Source: Rhodocyclaceae bacterium (GTDB lineage: Bacteria > Pseudomonadota > Gammaproteobacteria > Burkholderiales > Rhodocyclaceae). Taken from it: a stretch of 64,000 bases of DNA. The notes under the pieces were generated by a model, which did not search any database, had not been told where the DNA came from, and was given only the letters and a program-made list of their open reading frames with translations. Where the stretch lies: contig VBWA01000008.1 in assembly GCA_006218025.1 (NCBI GenBank), forward strand, positions 167,459 to 231,458, in the 5' to 3' direction. Shown in pieces: positions 48,593 to 58,300 of this stretch (within the stretch, counting starts at the first letter, position 1; each line of letters opens with the position of its first letter). The translations under genes and the position numbers were made by a program.

Positions 48593-49386
48593 GCGGGTGT
48601 GCGCTCCTGTTCCCTGGCTTCCTTGCGTTTGCGGCAGCCGCGCCGCAGCTCGCCGCGCACCCGCTTGGGGTTCTGCACCAGCATCAGCGACAGGTAGCTG
48701 ACCTTCTCGCCCCTGAGGCTGGCGACGTCGCGCACCACGCGCTCGTCGGGCGCGCCGACCTTTTCGATGAAGCAGGTGGTGGCCAGCAAGTCCCGGTGCT
48801 CCAGCAACTCGATGACTTCGTCGACCAGTGGCTTCACCTTTAGCAGCACTAGGGTGTCGAACTCGTCGAGCAGCTGATCGATGATGTCGACGCCGTAGGC
48901 GGCAGGAATCACGGCGAGGGTCTCATCCTCCTCGGCCAGCGTGATGCCGCTCGCGGCGGCGGCGGCGGCGAAGGAGCTGACCCCCGGTATCGTTTCCACC
49001 TCGACCTCGGGCGCCAGTTCGCGCACGACGCGGGCGAGGTGGCCGAAGGTGGCGAAGGTCGAGGCATCGCCCTCGACCAGGAACACGAGGTCGCGCCCCT
49101 CGGCGAGCAGCTCGACAGTGCGCGTCGCCGCGCGTGCCCAGGCCTTGGTCAGAATTTCGGCGTCGCGTGTCATCGGGAACACCAGTTCCTCGGCATCCTG
49201 AGGCACGGCGATGCCGCCACGCTCGACGATGGACAGCGCGTAGGAATTTTCTTCCGCTTTTTTCACCGGGTAGAGCCAGCGCGCACCGGATTGCAGCACT
49301 GCCCAGGCGCGGCGGGTGATGAGTTCCGGGTCGCCGGGGCCGAGCGAGGCGCCGATCAGTTTGCCGTGGGGTTTGCCATGCGTCAT
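48589..49386 (-). CDS. cbiL: precorrin-2 / cobalt-factor II C20-methyltransferase
   Basis: A 265-residue SAM-dependent methylase (CbiL/CobI). Motifs: LIGASLGPGDPELITRRAW, VFLVEGDASTFATFGHLARV, VETIPGVSSFAAAAAASG and LLKVKPLVDEVIELL. The basic C-terminus (RRGCRKRKEAREQERT) is an unusual tail. Start MTHGKPHGKLIG is set by the ATGA overlap with cobL; the frame is open far upstream only as an artefact of high GC. Confidence 0.92.
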   Translation of the reverse strand: MTHGKPHGKLIGASLGPGDPELITRRAWAVLQSGARWLYPVKKAEENSYALSIVERGGIAVPQDAEELVFPMTRDAEILTKAWARAATRTVELLAEGRDLVFLVEGDASTFATFGHLARVVRELAPEVEVETIPGVSSFAAAAAASGITLAEEDETLAVIPAAYGVDIIDQLLDEFDTLVLLKVKPLVDEVIELLEHRDLLATTCFIEKVGAPDERVVRDVASLRGEKVSYLSLMLVQNPKRVRGELRRGCRKRKEAREQERTPA

Positions 49387-50702
49387 GTCGCTTCCTTCGG
49401 GGAGGCTTGCTTGATTGCGGTGACTATCCAGACGGGGTTCTGCGCGGCCAGCCGGTGCATGTCGAGGATGGGCTGGGAGCGGCTGGCTTGCAGTTGCACG
49501 ACATCCCATGTCGCGCCGATGGCGGAGAGCGTGGCCGTGGCGGTGGCGAGATTTTCGATGGTGACGAAGTTCATCACCAGGCGACCCTGCGGTTTGAGGC
49601 GGCCGAGGATCAGGCGGATCAGCTCGTCGAGCTCGCCACCGGAGCCGCCGATGAACACGGCGTCCGGGTCCGGCCAGGTGTCGAGATGGGCGGGCGCCTT
49701 GCCTTCGACCAGCGTGTAGTTGGTGATGCGAAAGCGGGCCGCGTTGGCGCGGGCGTTGGCGGCGTCGCCTGCGTTCTTTTCGATGGCCCAGATGTGGCCC
49801 AGGGGGGCGAGGCGGGCCGCTTCGAGGCCGACCGAGCCGGAGCCGGCGCCGATGTCCCAGACGACGGCGTCCGCCGCCAGACGCAGCTTGGCCAGCGACA
49901 CGGCGCGCGCTTCCTGCTTGGTGATGAGGCCCTTCTCCGGTGTGCGCTGGATGTATTCGAGGTCTTCCAGGCCGAAGGCCGGCGCGCGCCCAGTGGACGA
50001 AAGGGGCGCGCGCTCGATCAGCACCACGTTGGGATCGGGGAACTCCATTGTCGCGGCAGCGGCGGGCGCGAGATCGGGGAACAATTGTTCGTCGGGCAGC
50101 AACAGGCGGCTGGCCACCGACAGCCGCACGTCCTCGCCGTAGCCGGCGGTGACGAGAGCGCGCGCCAGCCGCGCGGGGTTGTTGTCGGGGCCGGTGAACA
50201 GCGCCACCTGCGGGTGCCGGGCAATGGCTCGCATCGCCTGGTACAGGCCATGTTCGGGCGTGGCGCCGACGTGCCATTCGCCGGCATCGGCGCTGTGGCA
50301 GGAAACGATTTTTACGTCCTGCCAGGGCTTCCTGAAGCGGGCGAAGGCCAGTTGCAATGTCGTCGGCGCGGGCAGGATTTCGATCTTCCCGGCACCGAGC
50401 TTGCCGGCGAGAAAGCCGGCGATGCCGTGACACAGCGGATCGCCGGTGGCGATCATGGCGACGCGCTGGCCGACCTCCATCGCCGCCTCGATCCACGCCG
50501 GCGTCTGCGTCAGCGCGCCCTTCATGTCCTTCAACGTGGTACTTGCCGGTACGTGCTCTCGAATCAGATCCAGCGTGCGGCCGGCACCGATGACAAAGTC
50601 GGCGCTGGCGAGACGGCGGCGCGCGGCGTCCGACAGGCCATCCCAGCCGTCGTCGAGGATGCCGATCAGGGCGCAGGTATTCAATGGTTCAGAGGGCTTC
50701 AT
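49383..50702 (-). CDS. cobL: precorrin-6Y C5,15-methyltransferase (CbiE-CbiT fusion)
   Basis: A 439-residue fused enzyme. The N-terminal half is the CbiE methylase (LIGILDDGWDGLSDAARRRL, IATGDPLCHGIAGFLAGKLG); the C-terminal half is the CbiT decarboxylating methyltransferase (VVWDIGAGSGSVGLEAARL, DAVFIGGSGGELDELIRL). It methylates C5 and C15 and decarboxylates the acetate at C12. Its start overlaps the cbiD stop by 14 bases. Confidence 0.94.
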   Translation of the reverse strand: MKPSEPLNTCALIGILDDGWDGLSDAARRRLASADFVIGAGRTLDLIREHVPASTTLKDMKGALTQTPAWIEAAMEVGQRVAMIATGDPLCHGIAGFLAGKLGAGKIEILPAPTTLQLAFARFRKPWQDVKIVSCHSADAGEWHVGATPEHGLYQAMRAIARHPQVALFTGPDNNPARLARALVTAGYGEDVRLSVASRLLLPDEQLFPDLAPAAAATMEFPDPNVVLIERAPLSSTGRAPAFGLEDLEYIQRTPEKGLITKQEARAVSLAKLRLAADAVVWDIGAGSGSVGLEAARLAPLGHIWAIEKNAGDAANARANAARFRITNYTLVEGKAPAHLDTWPDPDAVFIGGSGGELDELIRLILGRLKPQGRLVMNFVTIENLATATATLSAIGATWDVVQLQASRSQPILDMHRLAAQNPVWIVTAIKQASPKEAT

Positions 50703-51855
50703 CTTCTTCGACGCGGACGATGAACTCGCCTTCGAAATCGCAGACGAGGATCGCGAGGCGGTAGTCGCCGGGATAGCAGGACTTTAGGCTGCGGATGGCC
50801 TTCTTTGCCAGCGCACGGTGGTAGTCGACTGTCAGGCCCAGCAGGGCGAGACGTTCTGCAGCAAAGCGCGCCGTCTCGGCCGCGCGGATTTCCTCGACCA
50901 GATCGGGTGGGGCGCCGACTTCCTGCGCTGACTCGGCGAGGATGTCGCGATCGACCTCGGCCTTCCAGGCGTGGGTGACGGCCAGACCCTGGCTCATCTT
51001 GGTCAGCTTGCCGACCATGGCGCCGACGGTGATCTCCTGCATTTTCGTGCGGATTGCGGACTGGAAGGCGGCCTTGACGAAGTCGCCCATCTGCACAAAG
51101 CAGGACTCGTCGAGTTCGGGCAACTGGCGCATGGCAAATTTTTCGGTGCGCCCGCCGGTGGTGAGGACCACGCGGGTCTGGCCCTGGTTCGCGGCGACAT
51201 CGATCGCCTGCACTACGCTGGCGCGGAAGGCCGCTGTGGAATAGGGCCGCACGATGCCGGTGGTACCCAGGATGGAGATGCCGCCGAGGATGCCGAGCCG
51301 GGCATTGAGCGTCTTTTTCGCCATCTCGTCGCCGCCCGGCACCGAAAGGGTGACTTCGAGGCCGTCGTGCCCGAGCAGCTCGCCGGCCGCCACGCGCACG
51401 TTCTCGCGGATGTTGCGGCTGGGCACCGGGTTGATCGCCGGGCTGCCTACTTCTAGACCGAGGCCGGGCTTGGTCACCGTGCCGACGCCGATTCCACCGA
51501 GCAGCGCGATCTCGCCGGCACGATGCGGCAACAGGCGCACGTCGGCGGTCATGTGCGCGCCGTGAGTGGCGTCCGGGTCATCGCCCGCGTCCTTGACGAT
51601 GACGGCGTGGGCAATACGTGCCGCGCCTTCGCCGTCGATGCGGCCGTCCTCCACGGCGAAGGTAACGTCCTTGCCCATCGGCAACCGGCACACCACGCTT
51701 TGCGGCACCTCGCCGCAAACCAGCCCCAGTGTCGCCGCGCGCGCCGCCGCCGCCGAGCAGGCGCCGGTGGTGAAGCCAGTGCGGTTGCCGCGGTTGCGCT
51801 TGGCGTCGCCCTTGCGAATCCTGGGCACGTCGGCGGAATCGTCGGATTCATCCAC
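50689..51855 (-). CDS. cbiD: cobalt-precorrin-5B C1-methyltransferase
   Basis: A 388-residue CbiD, the hallmark enzyme of the cobalt-early pathway. Family segments: RTGFTTGACSAAAARAA, GIGVGTVTKPGLGLEVGSPA, INPVPSRNIRENV, GGISILGTTGIVRPYSTAAF and VLTTGGRTEKFA. I place the start at GTG 51855, which gives the normal length and an 8-base overlap with the cbiC stop; an earlier open start at 51921 would lie inside cbiC. Confidence 0.94.
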   Translation of the reverse strand: MDESDDSADVPRIRKGDAKRNRGNRTGFTTGACSAAAARAATLGLVCGEVPQSVVCRLPMGKDVTFAVEDGRIDGEGAARIAHAVIVKDAGDDPDATHGAHMTADVRLLPHRAGEIALLGGIGVGTVTKPGLGLEVGSPAINPVPSRNIRENVRVAAGELLGHDGLEVTLSVPGGDEMAKKTLNARLGILGGISILGTTGIVRPYSTAAFRASVVQAIDVAANQGQTRVVLTTGGRTEKFAMRQLPELDESCFVQMGDFVKAAFQSAIRTKMQEITVGAMVGKLTKMSQGLAVTHAWKAEVDRDILAESAQEVGAPPDLVEEIRAAETARFAAERLALLGLTVDYHRALAKKAIRSLKSCYPGDYRLAILVCDFEGEFIVRVEEDEAL

Positions 51856-52519
51856 GTTTCTGCTCGGCCTCCGCCAAGGCCAGCAGGGCATGAATTGCGG
51901 CGACGACCAGCGTCGAACCACCCTTGCGGCCGCGTATCGAGATCCACGGCGTGTCGCTCAGCGTCATCAGCAGTTCCTTCGACTCGGCAGCCGACACGAA
52001 TCCCACCGGCATGCCGACGACCAGCGCCGGACGCACGCCCTCCTCGCGGATCAGGCGCACCAGTTCGATCAGCGCCGTCGGCGCATTGCCGATGCCGACG
52101 ATGGCGCCGTCGAGCTTTCCCTCGCGCATTGCCTTGCGCATCGCCTGCACGGCGCGGGTGCTGTTCTCCGCCTTGGCCTGCTCGATGACGTCGGCGTCGG
52201 AAATGTAATGGTGCGTACGCATGCCGAAGTACTTGAGGCGCGGCGCCGAGAGGCCGACGCAGATCATCTCGACGTCGGCGACGACCGGCGTGCCTTTTTT
52301 GAGTACGGCGGCCAGGCCGGCGGCCAACGCCCGCGGATGGAAGGCGGTGAGGCCGTTGAACTCGAAATCGGCATTGGCGTGGATCATGCGCCGCACCAGC
52401 GGCCACTGCTCGACGGTGTAGGCGTGCGGGCCGGCCTCGGCATCGATGATGGCGAAGGAGTCGTGCTCGATGGCGCGGCCGGCGGCGGTGAGCTGTTCGG
52501 TGACGATGTTGGCGGTCAT
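51848..52519 (-). CDS. cbiC: precorrin-8X / cobalt-precorrin-8 methylmutase
   Basis: A 223-residue methylmutase (CbiC/CobH) that moves the C11 methyl to C12. Motifs: SFAIIDAEAGPHAYTVEQW, VRRMIHANADFEF, GTPVVADVEMICVGLS, AIVGIGNAPTALIELVRLI and VGMPVGFVSAAESKELL. The catalytic His is in RRMIHAN. Start MTANIVTEQL matches the family length. Four bases separate it from the cbiX stop. Confidence 0.95.
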   Translation of the reverse strand: MTANIVTEQLTAAGRAIEHDSFAIIDAEAGPHAYTVEQWPLVRRMIHANADFEFNGLTAFHPRALAAGLAAVLKKGTPVVADVEMICVGLSAPRLKYFGMRTHHYISDADVIEQAKAENSTRAVQAMRKAMREGKLDGAIVGIGNAPTALIELVRLIREEGVRPALVVGMPVGFVSAAESKELLMTLSDTPWISIRGRKGGSTLVVAAIHALLALAEAEQKRG

Positions 52520-52523
52520 GGCT

Positions 52524-53441
52524 TCAGGCGGGAACGTGGAGGTGGACGTTATCGTGGTGTTGGTGGTGGCGGTGTTCGTGCGCGTGCCCGCAAGCACCGG
52601 TGGTCGTGTGGCTGTGGTCGTGCAGGTGTTCGGCCTCGGCGGCTGCGCGATACTTGCAGCCGTCGCATTCGAGCAGACCACCTTCGGGCAGCTCGTGGCC
52701 GGCGACCTTGGCATCGAGCAGGTCGAATATGCCCTTGTCGAAACCGAAATGCGTGCCCAGGGCGAAGGCGATGCACGGGTATTGCGTCTTGAGGCGCTCG
52801 ACCTGGGCCTTGATGCGCTCCATGAGGACGCCGGTGAACAGATACACCGGCACAATGCAGACCTGCGTCATACCCAACCGCGCCTGGCGCTGCACCACGG
52901 TTTCCAGCCGCGGCCAGGTGATGCTGGTGAAGGCGAGGTCGACCAGATCATGCTCGTTGTCCTCGAAAATCCAGCGCGCCATCTTCGCCAGTTCGCCGTT
53001 GGTGCCGGCATCTGACGACCCCCTGCCGAGCAGGATCATGCCGGTGGTTTGCGGGTCGGGCATGGCCAGCGATTTCATCAGGCGATCAAGCTGACCTTGC
53101 AGCACGGCAAGAATTTCGCGCCCCATGCCGAGGTGGCGGGCGACCAAGAATTCGACTTGCGGGTGGCGCGCCCGCACCGCATCCAGGGCCGCCGGCAGTT
53201 CCATCTTGACGTGACCGGCGGCGTTGAGAATGAAAGGCAGCACGAGGACGCGCTTCGCGCCCTTGGCGGCGCGGTCCATGCCCTCGGCGAGCAGCACGTC
53301 GGCATGTTCGATGAAGCAGACTTCGATGCGCCAGTCGGCGTGTCGCTGGCGCCACTCGGCAGCAAAATGCTGAATTTCCTTGTTGCCTTCCTGGTTGCGC
53401 GAGCCGTGGCCGACCAGCAGGAGTGTTGTCGATTCATTCAT
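52524..53441 (-). CDS. cbiX: sirohydrochlorin cobaltochelatase, CbiX-type, with His-rich tail
   Basis: A 305-residue long-form CbiX that inserts cobalt into sirohydrochlorin. The first half starts LLVGHGSRNQEGNKEIQHFA, carrying the catalytic His. The second half repeats the fold but has LGRGSSDAGTNGELAKMARW, with Arg where His is expected. The C-terminus after about residue 270 is a His-rich tail (HDHSHTT, HAHEHRHHQHHDNVHLH), suited to cobalt binding or storage. A Cys-rich element (LLECDGCKY) precedes it. Confidence 0.93.
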   Translation of the reverse strand: MNESTTLLLVGHGSRNQEGNKEIQHFAAEWRQRHADWRIEVCFIEHADVLLAEGMDRAAKGAKRVLVLPFILNAAGHVKMELPAALDAVRARHPQVEFLVARHLGMGREILAVLQGQLDRLMKSLAMPDPQTTGMILLGRGSSDAGTNGELAKMARWIFEDNEHDLVDLAFTSITWPRLETVVQRQARLGMTQVCIVPVYLFTGVLMERIKAQVERLKTQYPCIAFALGTHFGFDKGIFDLLDAKVAGHELPEGGLLECDGCKYRAAAEAEHLHDHSHTTTGACGHAHEHRHHQHHDNVHLHVPA

Positions 53442-54240
53442 TGGCGGCGGCCTTGCGAAAACGGTGGGTGAACGTGGGATCGTAAAGCTTCGAACGGGCG
53501 AGGTCGGGCCAATCGGCTGCGCCCAGCGTCGGGCTGGCGATGATCATGGCCTGGCTGCCGATCTTCTCGGCCTGGCATTTCCTCTTGATGTCGGCGAGGG
53601 TGCCGCGAATGATCTTTTCCGCGCCCGGCCAGCTCGCCTTTTGCACCACGAGGATGGGTGCATTCTCGTCCCAGCCGGCCGCGAGCAGCGCCTTCTGCAC
53701 TTCATGCAGCAGCGTGATGGAGAGAAAGATGCACAGCGTGGTCTTGTGGGCAGCGAGCGACTCCAGGTCCTCCCCCGGCGGCATCGGCGTACGCCCGGCG
53801 ACGCGGGTCAGAATCACCGTCTGCGTCACTTCGGGCAGGGTCAGCGTCTCCGCCGCCGCCGCCGCTGCCGCCATGGCCGACGACACCCCCGGCACGACTT
53901 GCCACTCGATGCCGGTGGCTGTCAACGGCCGTGTCATTTCGATCAGTGCCCCGTACAAACCGGGATCGCCCGTCTGCAGGCGCACGACGGTCTCGAACCG
54001 CCCGCACTGCTCGATCAGCCAGGCCGTCATCTCCTCCAGCGTCATGTCCTTGGAGTCGCGAATGACACAGCCTGATGGAGCGAAACGCATCGCTGCCCGA
54101 TCAACCAGGGAGCCGGCGAACAGGATGGCGCCGGCCTGGGCGAGCAGATCGCGGCCCTTGACCGTGATCAGGTCCGGATCGCCCGGTCCCGCGCCGACGA
54201 ACCAGACCCGGCCCGGCACGCCGCCAAACTCAAGCTGCAA
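53434..54240 (-). CDS. cbiF: precorrin-4 / cobalt-precorrin-4 C11-methyltransferase
   Basis: A 268-residue SAM-dependent methylase (CbiF/CobM). Motifs: VWFVGAGPGDPDLITVKGRD, LFAGSLVDRAAM, RLQTGDPGLYGALIEM, VVPGVSSAMAAAAAAAE and LTRVAGRTPMPPGEDL. It overlaps cbiX by 8 bases and the cbiM stop by 11. All catalytic features look intact. Confidence 0.95.
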   Translation of the reverse strand: MQLEFGGVPGRVWFVGAGPGDPDLITVKGRDLLAQAGAILFAGSLVDRAAMRFAPSGCVIRDSKDMTLEEMTAWLIEQCGRFETVVRLQTGDPGLYGALIEMTRPLTATGIEWQVVPGVSSAMAAAAAAAETLTLPEVTQTVILTRVAGRTPMPPGEDLESLAAHKTTLCIFLSITLLHEVQKALLAAGWDENAPILVVQKASWPGAEKIIRGTLADIKRKCQAEKIGSQAMIIASPTLGAADWPDLARSKLYDPTFTHRFRKAAANE

Positions 54241-54913
54241 CGGAGTTGTACAAGCGTTTGTCGACAGCGGCGGAACGCTTGAGGGCGTGCAGGGACTTGG
54301 CTCCCGCCAGCACGGCCAGATCGATCAGCGGCTCGGCAATGATGACGAGCAGGTAGGCACCGCCGAAAGAAGCGACATTCGCCAGGTTCTCGGCGCCGAA
54401 CCCTTGTCCATAGAACGCCCAGAACGCCACCCAGGCGATGATGCCGCCCTGATAGGCCGCCGAGAGCTTGAGCGTCTGGCCGTAGGAAAGGTCGACGTAG
54501 GCGGTGTGCGCGGGAATGATCTTTTTCGCCAGCACGCCCATGACGAAGATCGGCGCCAGCAGGGTGGTCAGGTTGATCGCGTACTGAGGCAGGTCGGCGG
54601 CGGCGAAGAACAGGCCCTGAACCAGCAGGCCGCCGGCCAGCCCGATGGCCGCCGGCGCCAGGCCGAAAAACAAAAAGAGCGTGGTGCCCAGGATCAGGTG
54701 CACTTCCGAGACGCCGACCGGGTAGTGCAAGAACACCTCGAAGAAACAGAAGACCATCAGCGCGGCCAGCGCGCTGCGCGTCAGCAGGGCGCCAAGCCCG
54801 TTTTCGCGAACAAAATCGGCGCCCGCCTTGACGGTGGCCCCGGCAGCGACCGCGGCCGTGCCATAACTGAGGATGATTTTTGCGCCGTCGACGACGCCCG
54901 GTTCGATATGCAT
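54230..54913 (-). CDS. cbiM: CbiM-like cobalt transport membrane protein (stand-alone)
   Basis: A 227-residue polytopic membrane protein beginning MHIEPGVVDGAKI. The N-terminal Met-His-Ile is the metal-binding start of CbiM-type energy-coupling-factor substrate proteins, which fixes this ATG. Family-like helices follow (SEVHLILGTTLFLFFGLAPA and GLAGGLLVQGLFFAAADLPQ). No cbiN, cbiQ or cbiO is found in the window, so it may work alone or with components elsewhere. AAGGAG lies seven bases upstream. It is the first gene after the third riboswitch. Confidence 0.85.
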   Translation of the reverse strand: MHIEPGVVDGAKIILSYGTAAVAAGATVKAGADFVRENGLGALLTRSALAALMVFCFFEVFLHYPVGVSEVHLILGTTLFLFFGLAPAAIGLAGGLLVQGLFFAAADLPQYAINLTTLLAPIFVMGVLAKKIIPAHTAYVDLSYGQTLKLSAAYQGGIIAWVAFWAFYGQGFGAENLANVASFGGAYLLVIIAEPLIDLAVLAGAKSLHALKRSAAVDKRLYNSVAA

Positions 54914-55035
54914 GTTTGAACTCCTTGACAATCCAATTCAACCAATCGTTGGACCCGTGAAGCTCAAGGATTTCTGGCGGAACCATGAGGCGTTCGCCAG
55001 CCTTCGCCCGCACCCCGGGGTTCAACGCCAAGTGT

Positions 55036-55205
55036 TCGGGCCGGTCTTCTGGCTTGCCGTCGATCTTCTCCGAGCCTTCCCATGCCTTGCACAGTGGCGG
55101 TTGCGGAGTCGTCAGGCTTACAGCAGCGGGGGCTGCGCCGGAATGACTGGTTGCCCAGCGTCACCGGCTTCCCGTTTCACCCGCCCCAAGTCAATAGGGC
55201 AAGGC
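55036..55205 (-). promoter_or_regulatory. cobalamin riboswitch controlling the long cbi operon
   Basis: The minus strand holds GGGTGAAACGGGAAGCCGGT, GGCGCAGCCCCCGCTGCTGT, GCAACCGCCACTGTGCAA, ATGGGAAGGCTC and AGCCAGAAGACCGGCC in aptamer order. It is located about 120 bases upstream of cbiM, so it should control the whole cbiM-to-cbiA operon. No clear terminator was seen between it and cbiM, so control may be at translation. Confidence 0.92.
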
Positions 55206-55389
55206 ACCCAAAACGCCGCCATCTTATGCCAAAACTTTCCCGTCGTGTTGGATTGCGGGGAAGGATGCGGGCACCTTCGTGCACCAAGTTGCCGCAGGAA
55301 TTCACCTACCCACGCTCAAGAAGCGCTTCATAAACGTCGGCGGCACGCTGGATCTTTCGGCAGCGACGCACCCATTCAGGCTCCCGCCA
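55206..55389. other. spacer between the cbi operon and the sensor operon
   Basis: Should hold the promoter of the riboswitch transcript. On the minus strand a frame reads EPEWVRRCRKIQRAADVYEA then LLERG and a stop just after the EAL-protein stop; it starts from a stop codon without an ATG, so I treat it as a possible remnant only. Confidence 0.35.
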
Positions 55390-58300
55390 TCAGGTCGACA
55401 GCGACTTTTTCTCGCGCAGAATCGTTTCGATCTGCTCCGCCGGAACGCCCGGACTGAACAGGAATCCCTGCATTTCGTTGCATTTGAGCAGCCGCAGCAG
55501 GTTCGCCTGCGCCTCGGTTTCGACGCCCTCCGCGACCACCCGCAGATTCAGGGAATGGGCCAGGGAAATGATGGTGGAGACGATGCTCAGATCGTCGGAG
55601 CTGCTGGTCATGTTCACGACGAACGCCCGGTCGATCTTCAGGGTATTGACCGGCAGCTTGGCGATGTAGCTGAGCGAGGAGTAGCCGGTGCCGAAATCGT
55701 CGATTGCGACCTCGATGCCTATTTCCCGAATCGCCCTGAGCTTCTGGATATTGGCCTCTATGTCCTGCATGATCAGGCTCTCGGTAATCTCCAGCTCCAG
55801 TTCGACCGCCGCGTCTCCGGCGCCGCTTATTACACTCGCCACTATGCTGACAAAATCTTTCTGCTGCAGCTGGATCGGCGAAACATTGACGGCAATCCGC
55901 GGTGCGCGCAGGCCCTTGGCCTGCCATGCCCTGGAATCGGATACCGCCTGCGTCAACGCCCAGCGGCCCGCCTCCAGGATCATCCCGGTTTCTTCGAGCA
56001 AAGGAATGAATTTCACCGGCGGCACCAGGCCGGTCTCGGGATCGTTCCAGCGCAGCAACGCCTCGAGCCCGCAAATCTGCCCGCTCATGAGATCGACCTT
56101 GGGCTGGTAATGCAACACCAGCTGCTCCTGCTCCAGGGCCCGGCGCAGCTTGTTTTCGAGCGACAGCTTCTCGGCGACGCGGGCATTGAACTCGGGAGCG
56201 TAGAACAGGTACTTGTCGCCGGAAAGCTTGGCCTTTTTCAGCGCCGCCTCGGCATTGCGCAAAAGCGTCTCGATGTCCTCGCCGTCGGCCGGGTAGGCCG
56301 CTATCCCTGCCCTGGCCGTAATGCGCAGATTCTGCCCGCCAACCAGGAATGGCTGATCCTGTATGTTGGACAAAATACTCCCCAGGAGATGGGCGATGTC
56401 CTGGTCTTCATCGCCTCCCCGCGTGGCGATGCTGAAATTATCAGCCGAAGACCTGGCCAGGATATACGTTTCATCGAGCATCTCTTTTAGCCGCGTTGCA
56501 ATCTGACGCAGCAAGTCATCCCCGGCCTGCCGGCCGAAAGTATCATTGACGCCGCTGAAGCGATCAAGGTCAAGCAGGATCACGGAAAACGTCTTTTCCT
56601 CCTTGCGCATGGCATGGATTTGTTGACCTGCCCGATCCAAAAACAGCGTACGGTTCGACAGGCCGGTAATCGCATCGAAAAATGCCAGATAGTTGAGGCG
56701 TTCCTCTTTTTCGAGGTGATCCAGGGCGAATGAAACATCGCCGGCCATCTCGCTCAGCAGCCGCATTTCCTCGTCATCGAAAACACCGGTTTCCGGCGCA
56801 TAGAGCACGAACACGCCGACCGGCCGGCTTTCCACGACGAGCGGGAACACCGCCAGGGAACGATAGCCGCGCATCAACGCTTGCTTGTCCAAATTCCCGA
56901 TGCGATCGTCCGCGGCGATGTCGTTGCAGATCACCGGCTTCGCCTGGGTTATTGCCTCCGCCGTCAGGTAACAGTTTCCGGGAGCACCCTCTACGACGGT
57001 CAAATTGACCTGATCCAGATATCCGTCTTCATGACCTGCCCTGGCGACCGGTGTAACCTGTTGCGTGTCTGCATCAAACGTGCCGATCCAGGCGAACACG
57101 AACTTGCCGTGCTCCACCGCGATGCGGCATGCCTCCTCGAAAAGTTGCTGCCGATCGCGGATGCGCACGATGGCCGTGTTGATGCCGCTGAGCACACTAA
57201 AAATCCGGTTGAGGCGCGCGATCCTCGCTTCGTTCTCCTTGCGCCGGGTGATATCGAAAAAGGTGGCTATTGCACCTATCACCGCATCGTCAGTCACGAT
57301 GGGGTGTGACCAGTATTCAACCGGAATCGCAACACCGTCCCTACGCCAAAATACCTCATCGGAAACATTGATTGATTGATGGTCCTGATAAGCGCGATAC
57401 ATTCTGCATTCGCTTGCTGGATATGGACTGCCGTCGGCATGAGAATGATGGATGAGTTCGTGTATGTGTTTGCCAAGCAGTTCATTGACGTCCTGGTAAC
57501 CCAGTATTTGCAAGAAGGCCCGATTGACGAAGGTGCAGTAGCCATTGGTGTCCACCCCATAAGCACCTTCAACCATTGAATTGAGCAGGCGATGCAAGCT
57601 TTCGCGAGAATCACGCAATGCCTCTTCCGCATGCTTGCGCTCGGTGACGTCGCGGGTGATCGCCAGCATTTGCGGGTGGCCATTCTGCTGCTCGGGAAGC
57701 GGCACGGCGTGGGTGTCCAGCCAGAGGTGCGCGCCCTTCAACCCGGCAATCTCAAACTCGAAGGCCGCGCTCTTTCCGTCCAGCACGCTGGCTTCAAAGG
57801 CGCGATAGGCCTCGCGCTGCGCGAGAACCACAAACTCGGCAATCTTGCCCCCCAGAACCTGCTCGAGACTGTCCGCCTCGAGCATGGCGAGTCCCGCAGC
57901 ATTCATCTGCACGATCCGCCCCTCCACGTCCACGATTTTCACGCACTCCGGTTCCGCCTCGATGATGGTGCGCAAACGCGCCTCGCTCGCGCGCAATGCT
58001 GCAGTGCGCTCCTCCACCAATTGCTCCAGGCCCTCGTGCAGCCGGGCGCGCTCCAGCGCGATGCCCACCTGGTGCCCGACTCCATAAAGTATTTCCAGCT
58101 CACCGTCCTTGAACAGACCCTGATCCTCGCCCACCAGATTCATGATCCCCAACATGCGCTCGCCGATCCACAAGGGCACACTGGCGTGGTAGCGCAAGCC
58201 ATTCGTATCGCCCGTGGCAGCCTGCAAGCGCTCGCACTCCAGGATATTCGTGACGTGATCCAGCTCGCCCGCGAGAAAGCGCCGCCGGCATTCGCAGATA

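Noticed and set aside
48589..50496. A 635-codon minus-strand frame joining cobL antiphase sequence to cbiL
   Set aside because: The first 370 codons are a shadow of cobL; cbiL begins at the ATG overlapping the cobL stop.
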